Shown piece by piece: positions 1 to 6,971 of a stretch of 64,000 nucleotides of DNA. Every line of letters starts with the position of its first letter. The first letter of the stretch is position 1. This DNA is from Verrucomicrobium sp. BvORR106 (GTDB lineage Bacteria; Verrucomicrobiota; Verrucomicrobiia; Verrucomicrobiales; Verrucomicrobiaceae), in the NCBI RefSeq assembly GCF_000739655.1, contig NZ_BATR01000162.1, forward strand, positions 124,001 to 188,000. Reading direction: 5' to 3'. The notes beneath the pieces were generated by a model that was not told where the DNA came from, did no database searches, and worked only from the letters and a program-made list of their open reading frames with translations. Made by a program: the position numbers and the translations under genes.

Positions 1-219
1 TGTCCGGAGACGGGCGAGGTCTTGCTCACCATCACAGCCGCCACCGTCCGCCCCATCCAGCTGCGATTCCCCTCCCTTCCTACCGTATCTGAGCTCTCCA
101 ATCGCCTTCAGGAGTCGGTGAAATCGTCAGATTATTTCAACGATCCCCATGGCACAGCCGACCACCGGCGGCATCTCGTGCACTACTTTGCGCCGCAGAT
201 CATTGAGGAACTGGCCTGA
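1..219 (+). CDS. C-terminal end of a xanthine dehydrogenase-type FAD-binding subunit (partial)
   Basis: The reading frame is open from the first base of the window and ends at 219, so only about 72 C-terminal residues are seen. The piece AATVRPIQL followed by a helical stretch and then GTADHRRHLVHYF matches the layout of the C-terminal domain of CO/xanthine dehydrogenase flavoprotein subunits, where an alanine-rich strand is followed by a D-x-R-x-x-Y-R-like element and a terminal helix. The family passes electrons from the molybdenum site through FAD to NAD or another acceptor. The assignment is strengthened by context: XdhC and urate catabolism genes follow on the same strand. Upstream XDH subunits would lie outside the window. 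The match is made by eye on a short fragment, so it is moderate only. Confidence 0.6.
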   Translation, partial: CPETGEVLLTITAATVRPIQLRFPSLPTVSELSNRLQESVKSSDYFNDPHGTADHRRHLVHYFAPQIIEELA

Positions 220-249
220 CTTTCGCTAGTCGTTCAGTCCCGCTTCCCC

Positions 250-1227
250 ATGAGTGACCCGCAAGCCCACGCCACTCTCATCTGCACCCTTCCGGCCCGC
301 TCCGGCACCGGCATCCACCGGGCCGTCTCTGCCTGGCAAATTCGCTTCCACACCAAGGTCATCCGGTTTGAGGGGTTCATGAGCGCGGACCTCCTCCCTC
401 CGCCCCACGCCGGCAGCCGGGATTGGAAGCTCATCGTGCGCTTCCGGTCTCCCGCTCAACTGGAGCAGTGGATGCTCTCTGCCGAGCGCGGCTGGCTCAT
501 TGCCGAGGCGGAAGAGTTGCTGGCAGACGGGGCGGTCTTTTCTGAAAGTCTTCCCGACAAAGAGGAAACCTCGCATCCAGGCGGCGTGACCGAGATCATC
601 CGCTCCCAAATCCGCCCCGGCATGGAGGAAGCCTACCGTCTCTGGACGCGACGCACCCAGGAGACCCAGGCACGTTTCGAGGGATTTCGCGGTGTCCATA
701 TCATTGCTCCCACACCCGGTGACGGCTCATTTGAATGGACCACCCTTCTGCGTTTCGACTCAGAGACCAATCTGGATCGCTGGCGTCATTCGCCGGAGCG
801 CTCCGCCCTCCTGGAGGAAGCTCGGGAGGTCATTCAGAAGACCGAGGCCACCCGCCTCAAGTCACCCTTCCCCGGCTGGACCCCAGTGGATCCCAAGACC
901 GGAGCCGCTCCACCCCGCTGGAAGACTGGCCTGCTCGTCCTCGTCGGCCTCTATCCCCTGGTGATGATCAATCTTCGCTATGTCCGGCCGCTGTTTGCGA
1001 GTCTGGACATCACTCTGGTCACGCTGATCCTCAACATCCTGACGGTCGCCGCCACCACCTACATCACCATGCCGATCCTGGTGGCAAGATTCGGGTGGTG
1101 GTTGATGCCCGGCAAGATCGAAGGCGACCCGAGGAAATCGATCACAAATACGACCTGGCGCGGCCTGGGAATCATCATGGGTATTCTGATTGCAGAAGCC
1201 GGAATCTTTTGGGTCATTCATGCGTAA
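250..1227 (+). CDS. Double antibiotic-biosynthesis-monooxygenase (ABM) domain protein with C-terminal membrane anchor
   Basis: 325 aa. Residues about 5-100 and 110-200 are two repeats of the dimeric ferredoxin-like ABM fold; both contain the typical pattern FEGF, then W-x-x-x-x-RF, then a helix with L-x-x-W and S-x-E-R. Three hydrophobic segments follow (about 225-242, 252-277, 305-323), which would anchor the pair of domains at the membrane. ABM domains act as small heme-, quinone- or antibiotic-oxidising enzymes, or only as binding folds, so no substrate can be given. It begins 30 bases after the FAD subunit and lies on the same strand as the urate genes, so it may be part of that operon. 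Start is the ATG at 250. Confidence 0.8.
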   Translation: MSDPQAHATLICTLPARSGTGIHRAVSAWQIRFHTKVIRFEGFMSADLLPPPHAGSRDWKLIVRFRSPAQLEQWMLSAERGWLIAEAEELLADGAVFSESLPDKEETSHPGGVTEIIRSQIRPGMEEAYRLWTRRTQETQARFEGFRGVHIIAPTPGDGSFEWTTLLRFDSETNLDRWRHSPERSALLEEAREVIQKTEATRLKSPFPGWTPVDPKTGAAPPRWKTGLLVLVGLYPLVMINLRYVRPLFASLDITLVTLILNILTVAATTYITMPILVARFGWWLMPGKIEGDPRKSITNTTWRGLGIIMGILIAEAGIFWVIHA

Positions 1228-1373
1228 AGTTTCCAGTTCGGGAGACTTTGATCACTATGTCTTCGATCAAAACGCTTGCACCCCTCCCGTTCTTCATCTT
1301 TGATTTTGATGCCTATACGACGATTCCCCTCGCCTCCCTCCTATTCCGTGACCATAGAAGCCCTCATGCGACA

Positions 1374-2513
1374 ATGAAGGGGAAGAAAAAAGAACCTACC
1401 AATCCCGAAACGGTTGGCAAACAGTCCCGATCAGGAGCGCATCGCCAAAAGGCCTCCTTTTCCGACGAGAATCAGGTGAAGATAAACAGCCTTGTTTCCT
1501 TGGTTGCGGAAATCCGCCGCCTTGTCCAATCCTCTCGGCACGCTGCTTCCTCGGCAATCAACACCTTGCATGTGCTCACGAATTTCGAAATTGGTCGACG
1601 CATCGTTGAGCATGAGCAGAAAGGAGCCACAAGGGCCGAATATGGCGCTGCAGTGCTGAAAGAGCTATCCTCCCGACTCACCAGAGAGTTTGGGAAGGGG
1701 TTTTCTCGCGCCAACTTGGAGTATATGCGAAAGTTCTTTCTTCTTTGGAGAGACCGCGCACCAGCAATTTCCCAGATAGAGTCTGGGAAATCTCCCTTCG
1801 CCTTAAGTTGGTCTCACTATGTCCTGTTCCTCACCATCAAGGACGCAGACGAGCGCAGCTTCTACGAAGTCGAAGCCATCCAAGAAAATTGGTCATTGGC
1901 TGAGCTAAAACGTCAAGTGGCTTCCAGCCTCTACGAACGGCTGGCGCTAAGCCGGAAGAAAAAGGATGTGCGTCGCCTCGCCCTCCAAGGACAGACTGTC
2001 ACTCGCCCAGAAGACGTCTTGAAGGAGCCGTATGTTCTTGAGTTTCTAGGTCTGGACGAGAAAACTGGCTACACGGAGTCAGACCTGGAACAAGCAATCA
2101 TTGACCGCATTGAGCAATTTCTCCTCGAACTTGGAAAAGGCTTTCTCTTTGAATCCCGTCAACGCCGCTTCACTTTTGACGAAGATCACTACTTCGTCGA
2201 CCTTGTCTTCTACAATCGGCTCCTGCGCTGTTACGTTCTAATCGACCTTAAGCTGGACAAGCTCACGCACCAGGATCTGGGGCAGATGCAGATGTACGTG
2301 AACTGGTTTGACCGCAAAGTGAAACTACCAGAGGAAAACCCAACGATTGGAATACTCCTCTGCAAGCGCAAGAAAGACGCCATCGTGGAGCTCACTCTCC
2401 CACCCGACGCCAATATTCACGCCCGAGAATACAAACTTTACCTGCCCACCAAAGAGCTACTCCGCCAGAAACTCATCGAGTGGACTCAGAAGGAGGAAAA
2501 CCACAAGGCATGA
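1374..2513 (+). CDS. DUF1016 / YhcG-type PD-(D/E)XK nuclease protein
   Basis: 379 aa from ATG 1374; an upstream in-frame ATG at 1257 would add a tail with no resemblance to the family. Residues about 38-125 form the DUF1016 N-terminal helical region (TNFEIGRRIVEHEQ, then GKGFSRANLEYMRKF). Residues about 215-370 form the nuclease-like C-terminal region, with a D-LVFYNR strand at 276-282, the LIDLKL strand at 289-294 and Q-M-x-M-Y-V-N at about 304, consistent with the PD-(D/E)XK core. Such proteins are commonly found in restriction-modification neighbourhoods and defence islands, or alone. Here there is no methylase or specificity subunit. It sits between an ABM gene and uraD, has lower GC than its neighbours by eye, and looks inserted. 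Whether it cuts DNA or RNA cannot be read from the sequence. Confidence 0.9.
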   Translation: MKGKKKEPTNPETVGKQSRSGAHRQKASFSDENQVKINSLVSLVAEIRRLVQSSRHAASSAINTLHVLTNFEIGRRIVEHEQKGATRAEYGAAVLKELSSRLTREFGKGFSRANLEYMRKFFLLWRDRAPAISQIESGKSPFALSWSHYVLFLTIKDADERSFYEVEAIQENWSLAELKRQVASSLYERLALSRKKKDVRRLALQGQTVTRPEDVLKEPYVLEFLGLDEKTGYTESDLEQAIIDRIEQFLLELGKGFLFESRQRRFTFDEDHYFVDLVFYNRLLRCYVLIDLKLDKLTHQDLGQMQMYVNWFDRKVKLPEENPTIGILLCKRKKDAIVELTLPPDANIHAREYKLYLPTKELLRQKLIEWTQKEENHKA

Positions 2514-2538
2514 ACGCCTCCGTCTTCCCACTTTAGCC

Positions 2539-3033
2539 ATGCCCTCCTTGCCTGAACTCAACACGCTTCCTCAAGACGCCTTCACAGCCGCATTGGCCGG
2601 GCTCTTCGAGCACTCGGACTGGGTGGCCGCTCGGACTTGGGCACTGCGTCCTTTCGCCAGTGTGGAGGCGTTGCATGAGACGATGTGCACCGTCATGCAC
2701 GAAGCAACAGAGGAAGAGAAGCTCACCCTGATTTGCGCCCACCCAGACTTGGGTGACCGGCTTGCCACACTGACCCCGGAATCTGCCTCCGAGCAGGCGG
2801 CCGCTGGACTCAACCAACTCACGGCTGCGGAGCAAGCCCGGTTTCACTCCCTCAATGCCGCCTACAAAGCACGCTTCGGCTTCCCCTTCATCCTCTGCGC
2901 CCGGCTCAACGATGCCGCGAGCATGCTCTCCGCCTTCGAGAACCGCCTGCCTCATGATCGCGACACCGAAATCGCCACCGCCCTGGCCGAGATCGAAAAG
3001 ATTGCCAGACTGCGGCTGGAGCGAGTATTCTAG
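2539..3033 (+). CDS. uraD: 2-oxo-4-hydroxy-4-carboxy-5-ureidoimidazoline (OHCU) decarboxylase
   Basis: 164 aa. Catalyses decarboxylation of OHCU to S-allantoin, the third step after urate oxidase and HIU hydrolase. The family's active-site motif is present as CAHPDLG (about residues 69-75), with the histidine as the catalytic residue, and the helical end FPFILCAR-x-x is also typical. Length agrees with the family (about 160-175 aa). Start is ATG 2539, 25 bases after the DUF1016 stop; an upstream ATG at 2347 lies inside the nuclease gene and was not used. The HIU hydrolase gene follows after 21 bases, so both are likely on one transcript. Confidence 0.93.
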   Translation: MPSLPELNTLPQDAFTAALAGLFEHSDWVAARTWALRPFASVEALHETMCTVMHEATEEEKLTLICAHPDLGDRLATLTPESASEQAAAGLNQLTAAEQARFHSLNAAYKARFGFPFILCARLNDAASMLSAFENRLPHDRDTEIATALAEIEKIARLRLERVF

Positions 3034-3054
3034 ATCAAGGCTCCATAACACTCC

Positions 3055-3411
3055 ATGTCAGGCCGCATCTCCACCCACGTTCTGGACACTTACCACGGCA
3101 GGCCAGCTGCGGGCATGCTGGTGGAACTCCATCGCCTGACCGGGGAGTATCGGGAGCCTTTGTTCACCGCCAAGACGAACGTCGATGGGAGGCTGGACGA
3201 GAGCATGGTGGATGCCGAGGAAATCACCACCGGGGTGTATGAGCTGCTCTTTCACACGGGAGATTATTTCAAAGACTCCGGCGTGCCAGTGGGCCACCCT
3301 CCCTTCCTGGACCTGATTCCCATCCGCTTTGGGGTGGAGAGCCCTCACGCCGCCTATCACGTTCCCCTGCTGGTAGGCCCCTGGTCCTACAGCACCTACC
3401 GGGGGAGCTGA
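3055..3411 (+). CDS. uraH: 5-hydroxyisourate hydrolase (transthyretin-like)
   Basis: 118 aa. Hydrolyses 5-hydroxyisourate, the unstable product of urate oxidase, to OHCU. Diagnostic features are the N-terminal ISTHVLDT-x-x-GRPA motif with the catalytic histidine, a central TTGVYEL strand, and the C-terminal YRGS signature that ends the protein and forms the active site with the family's arginine. No signal peptide, so cytosolic, unlike the periplasmic enterobacterial relatives. The gene lies 21 bases downstream of uraD and 75 bases upstream of the allantoinase gene. Confidence 0.96.
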   Translation: MSGRISTHVLDTYHGRPAAGMLVELHRLTGEYREPLFTAKTNVDGRLDESMVDAEEITTGVYELLFHTGDYFKDSGVPVGHPPFLDLIPIRFGVESPHAAYHVPLLVGPWSYSTYRGS

Positions 3412-3486
3412 TCCGCACTTCTTGCGAGACACATCGCAACCAACGGCTTGCCCTTTGACGCCCGCCGGGGCACAATCGCGGGTGCC

Positions 3487-4437
3487 ATGAATTCAGACTC
3501 CACCTACCCGCGCGACCTGATTGGCTATGGACGAGAGCCCGTCCACGCCGCGTGGCCGGGCAAGGCCCGCATCGCCGTTCAATTCGTGCTCAACTATGAA
3601 GAAGGCGGGGAAAACAATGTGCTGCATGGAGATCCGGGCTCCGAGACTTTTCTCTCTGAAATAATCGGGGCTCCGAGCTACCCGGGCCGTCACCTCAGCA
3701 TGGAGTCGATCTATGAATATGGCAGCCGGAGCGGGGTCTGGCGTATCTTGAGAGAGTTTGAAAAGCGCGACCTGCCCCTCACGGTTTTTGCTGTCGCCAT
3801 GGCCCTGCAGCGCCACCCTGAGGTGGCCCGCGCCATGGCGGAACAAAAGCACGAGATCGCCAGCCACGGCCTCCGCTGGATCAGTTACCAGCAAGTGGAT
3901 GAGGAAACAGAACGCAGCCATCTGGAGCAGGCGACTGCGATCATCGAGGAAATCACCGGCCGCCGGCCTCTGGGATGGTACACTGGACGGGACAGCCCCA
4001 ACACTCGCAGGCTCGTAGTGGAGCATGGCGGATTCCTCTACGACTCCGACTACTACGGCGATGACCTGCCCTTCTGGACCACCGTGGAAACCGCCTCCGG
4101 TGCAAGCAAGCCGCACCTGATCGTGCCGTACACGCTTGATGCCAATGACATGCGCTTCGCCACGGCGCAGGGCTTCAACACCGCCGACCACTTCTTCACC
4201 TACCTTCGGGACACTTTCGATGTCCTCTATGAAGAGGGGGCGGAGCTCCCCAAGATGATGTCCATCGGCATGCACTGCCGCCTCTTGGGCAGACCCGGTC
4301 GGTTTGTTGCCTTGCAGCGGTTTCTTGATCACCTGGCCAAACACGATCGGGTGTGGATCACGCGCCGTGTCGATATTGCCCGTCACTGGCACCAGCAGCA
4401 CCCCTTCTCCAGCACGACATCAGGCGCTCCATCATGA
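3487..4437 (+). CDS. puuE: PuuE-type allantoinase (polysaccharide-deacetylase fold)
   Basis: 316 aa. Hydrolyses allantoin to allantoate; this is the metal-independent class with the NodB/chitin-deacetylase fold, unrelated to the zinc amidohydrolase allantoinases. Visible family features are the early NYEEGGEN segment, the GDPGSETFLSE stretch, EYGSRSGVWR, the IASHGLRW motif, the GWYTGRDSPNTRRL segment and a late MHCRLLGRPGR motif. Start ATG 3487 was preferred to an upstream in-frame start because it begins directly with the conserved N-terminus. Its stop codon overlaps the urate oxidase start by four bases (ATGA at 4434-4437), implying coupled translation. Confidence 0.93.
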   Translation: MNSDSTYPRDLIGYGREPVHAAWPGKARIAVQFVLNYEEGGENNVLHGDPGSETFLSEIIGAPSYPGRHLSMESIYEYGSRSGVWRILREFEKRDLPLTVFAVAMALQRHPEVARAMAEQKHEIASHGLRWISYQQVDEETERSHLEQATAIIEEITGRRPLGWYTGRDSPNTRRLVVEHGGFLYDSDYYGDDLPFWTTVETASGASKPHLIVPYTLDANDMRFATAQGFNTADHFFTYLRDTFDVLYEEGAELPKMMSIGMHCRLLGRPGRFVALQRFLDHLAKHDRVWITRRVDIARHWHQQHPFSSTTSGAPS

Positions 4438-5273
4438 AGCTCGTCTCTCAAAACTACGGCAAAGCCCGGGTTCGACTCTGCAAGGTGCTCCGGGATGGCC
4501 CCGTGCACTCCGTCAAGGAGCTCACCGTACGCATCGCCCTGGAGGGCGAGTTCACCTCAGGCTACCAGTCGGGGGACAACTCCTGCATCGTCCCAACGGA
4601 TACGATGAAGAATGCGATCAATGTTCTGGCCTTTCATCATCTGGGAGCGGACAACGAGCCCTTCGCCCTCGTGGTGGGAGAACATTTCCTGAACCGCTAC
4701 ACGCAGGTCACTCAGGTGACGGTGGAGCTTGAGGAACGCGCCTGGAGCCGCCTGGAGGTGGACGGCGTCCCCCACCCTCACAGTTTCGCCCAGACCCAGC
4801 GGGCCACACCGCTGGTGAAGCTCATCCAGAGCCGGACCTCCCAGTCACTCGAATCCGGCGTCCAGGACTTCACCCTGCTGAAGACCACCGGATCCAGCTT
4901 CAGCGGCTTCGCCACCTGTGAGCACACCACCCTGGCCCCCACAGAGGACCGCCTGCTCGCGACCACGCTCAAGGCCCGCTGGACCTGGAACACCGTGCCA
5001 GCCAGCTATCAGGCCACGACCGACACATTGCTAAAAGCCCTGGTGGTGCCATTTGCCGGAAACCACAGCCCCTCCGTCCAGGCCACCCTTTGGCAGATGG
5101 CAGAATCCGCGTTCGAGGCCTGCCCAGAGATTCAGGAAATCACCCTCACGCTCCCCAATCTTCACTACTTCTCCCAGAACCTGCGGGCGTTTGGCATCGA
5201 AAACACCAATGTCCTCCTGCTTCCCTCTGAGGAACCTCACGGCCAGATCGAGGCCACCCTCTCCCGCAACTGA
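4434..5273 (+). CDS. pucL: Urate oxidase (factor-independent urate hydroxylase)
   Basis: 279 aa. Oxidises urate with O2 to 5-hydroxyisourate and H2O2 without metal or cofactor. The catalytic Thr-Asp pair lies in VPTDTMKN (about residues 54-61), with the following Lys near the start (KARVRL), and the substrate-binding signature LPNLHYF near residues 236-242 supplies the Asn and His. Two tandem T-fold halves give the usual length of about 280-310 aa. No peroxisomal-like or export signal. The start overlaps the allantoinase stop (ATGA). With HIU hydrolase and OHCU decarboxylase the complete uricolytic trio is present in one cluster. Confidence 0.96.
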   Translation: MKLVSQNYGKARVRLCKVLRDGPVHSVKELTVRIALEGEFTSGYQSGDNSCIVPTDTMKNAINVLAFHHLGADNEPFALVVGEHFLNRYTQVTQVTVELEERAWSRLEVDGVPHPHSFAQTQRATPLVKLIQSRTSQSLESGVQDFTLLKTTGSSFSGFATCEHTTLAPTEDRLLATTLKARWTWNTVPASYQATTDTLLKALVVPFAGNHSPSVQATLWQMAESAFEACPEIQEITLTLPNLHYFSQNLRAFGIENTNVLLLPSEEPHGQIEATLSRN

Positions 5274-5293
5274 CGCCTGAGCGAGCCTCATCC

Positions 5294-6097
5294 ATGACGA
5301 CAGACGGTCTACTCCGCGAACTCCTCGCTGCCCGCGCAAGGCGTGAGCCCTGTGTGCTGGCCACAGTGGCCGCCGTCCGGGGCTCCGTGCCGCGCGACAG
5401 CGGAGCCAAGGCGCTGATCTTTGAAGATGGTCGCATCCTCGGTTCCATAGGCGGAGGCAAGATGGAAGCCCTCGTCATTGCCGATGCCCTAGATACCCTG
5501 ACGGATGGCCGCCCCGTACTAAAGACTTACCCGCTGCACGAAGCCAGTCCAGACTCCTTTGGTGCCATCTGCGGGGGTGAGGCGACCGTCTTCCTAGAAC
5601 CCCAGGCCCTGGGGGAATGCCTGCACGTCTTTGGCGGCGGACATTGTGGACTCGCCCTCGCCAGGCTGGCCATGGACTGCGGATGGCATGTGACTCTGGT
5701 GGATGACCGGCCGGACATCCTGCAGGGAGGTGCCGCTCACGTGCTGCATGAAGGACCAGCCTCTGAATACATCGCCTCGCGAGTCTGGCGGAAAAACGAT
5801 GCGGCCGTCCTGGTTGCGCGGAATTTCCATCTGGACCGGGACGCCCTGGCGGCGCTGCTGTTGCATCCCGGCGCGGGCTATCTGGGCATGATGGGCAGCA
5901 GAAAAAAAGTGCGCTCAGTCCTGGAGGAACTGCAAGCTCAGGGGGTTGCCCCGGAAACACTCGCCACCGTCCACGCCCCGGTGGGCCTGGACATCCAGGC
6001 TGATTCACCCATGGAGATCGCCGTCAGCATCCTTGCGGAGATCATGGCTGTCATGCGGCAACGGACTGGGAACAGTCTGCGGAACAGTTTGCACTGA
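5294..6097 (+). CDS. xdhC: XdhC/CoxI family xanthine dehydrogenase maturation factor
   Basis: 267 aa. XdhC proteins bind molybdenum cofactor, protect it during sulfuration and deliver it to the xanthine dehydrogenase large subunit. The N-terminal XdhC/CoxI domain is seen at about residues 1-75 (RGSVPRDSGAKALI, then GSIGGGKME), a short CGGEATVFLEP connector with a cysteine follows, and the C-terminal Rossmann-like domain begins with HVFGGGHCGLALARLA and VTLVDDRPD. Start is ATG 5294, 20 bases after urate oxidase. The 3' end overlaps the converging TPR gene by about 93 bases, so the last residues of one or other may be mis-bounded. Confidence 0.95.
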   Translation: MTTDGLLRELLAARARREPCVLATVAAVRGSVPRDSGAKALIFEDGRILGSIGGGKMEALVIADALDTLTDGRPVLKTYPLHEASPDSFGAICGGEATVFLEPQALGECLHVFGGGHCGLALARLAMDCGWHVTLVDDRPDILQGGAAHVLHEGPASEYIASRVWRKNDAAVLVARNFHLDRDALAALLLHPGAGYLGMMGSRKKVRSVLEELQAQGVAPETLATVHAPVGLDIQADSPMEIAVSILAEIMAVMRQRTGNSLRNSLH

Positions 6098-6937
6098 ATC
6101 ATCCACGGCAAGCGCAGCGTGAAGCCCGCGTGACGGCGGCGGGAGCGGCCCCAGCGCCGCAACGATCTCGGCGGCCGTCGAGGCCAGAGTTCCTGCTTCC
6201 TGAAACTGGCCCAGCGCGCGATGGCTCAGCACCAGCAGCCGACAGGTACGGGCATAGGCAGCCGCCGACTCATCGCTCGACTGGCCGAGCTCCATGCGAA
6301 CGGCATGAGCCTTCTGGTGCATTTCCAGAGCCTCCTCCAGCCGCATCATGCGGTAGTTTAGAGCACCTATATTGTCCGAGACATCCGCCACTTCCGCAGA
6401 GACGGCACCATGGTGGGTGACATACCCTGCCAGAGCCTCCTCGTACCAATGTGCCGCCTTTTCAAAGTCCCCCTGGCCCTTGCAGATGTGGCCGAGGTTG
6501 TTCATCAGCAGTGAAAGTGTGGGCGAGGACGAAATCCCCAACCGAGCCGCCAGTTCAGCCGCTTTCTCATACAGCTCTCTGCCCCCTTGGGGCTCACCCC
6601 ACCTCACCTGCAATTCTGCCAGGAGTGAGCTGATCCCCAGGATCAGTTCGCCATCCATCACCGGAGCATCCAGCAAGCGATAGAGGATGCGACGGTACAG
6701 CGCTTCCGCTTGATGGAATGCCCCTTTGCACAACCACAGCTCCGCCAGCACATGCACCTCCACCATCAACTGACCCATGCGCGAAGGGTCGCGGTAAGCC
6801 TTGGGGCGCAGCTCCTCCACCAGTTCGTTCTGGAAGGCGAACTCCTGCTCAAACTCTGGGCTCTCAGGGTGCAATGCTAAACTGTCGGGGCTTGGGGGGG
6901 CGGGAAGCTGAACTCCCACTGGGGGAAAGAACCGCAT
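6005..6937 (-). CDS. Tetratricopeptide-repeat protein
   Basis: About 310 aa from ATG 6937; a TTG at 6994, overlapping the upstream gene by 23 bases, is the alternative start. GGAAGG lies directly before the ATG. Helical TPR-like units are visible: HQAEALYRRILYRLL, then a repeat with GGRELYEKAAELAARLG, then MNNLGHICKGQGDFEKAAHWYEEAL, then the NIGALNYRMMRLEEALEMHQKA unit. No signal peptide. It lies immediately downstream of the tandem kinase-like gene in the same direction, so the two probably form an operon and the TPR array could be a partner or scaffold; that is inference. The last 30 residues are proline- and aspartate-rich and lie inside the region shared with xdhC on the other strand. Confidence 0.75.
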   Translation of the reverse strand: MRFFPPVGVQLPAPPSPDSLALHPESPEFEQEFAFQNELVEELRPKAYRDPSRMGQLMVEVHVLAELWLCKGAFHQAEALYRRILYRLLDAPVMDGELILGISSLLAELQVRWGEPQGGRELYEKAAELAARLGISSSPTLSLLMNNLGHICKGQGDFEKAAHWYEEALAGYVTHHGAVSAEVADVSDNIGALNYRMMRLEEALEMHQKAHAVRMELGQSSDESAAAYARTCRLLVLSHRALGQFQEAGTLASTAAEIVAALGPLPPPSRGLHAALAVDDSVQTVPQTVPSPLPHDSHDLRKDADGDLHG

Positions 6938-6971
6938 CCTTCCACCGATCTCTGACAGTGGCAACCGCAGC

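Noticed and set aside
735-1373. Long reading frame running upstream of the DUF1016 gene
   Set aside because: It overlaps the ABM gene in another frame, has Arg/His/Pro-rich shadow composition and no match to the family; the ATG at 1374 gives the usual length.
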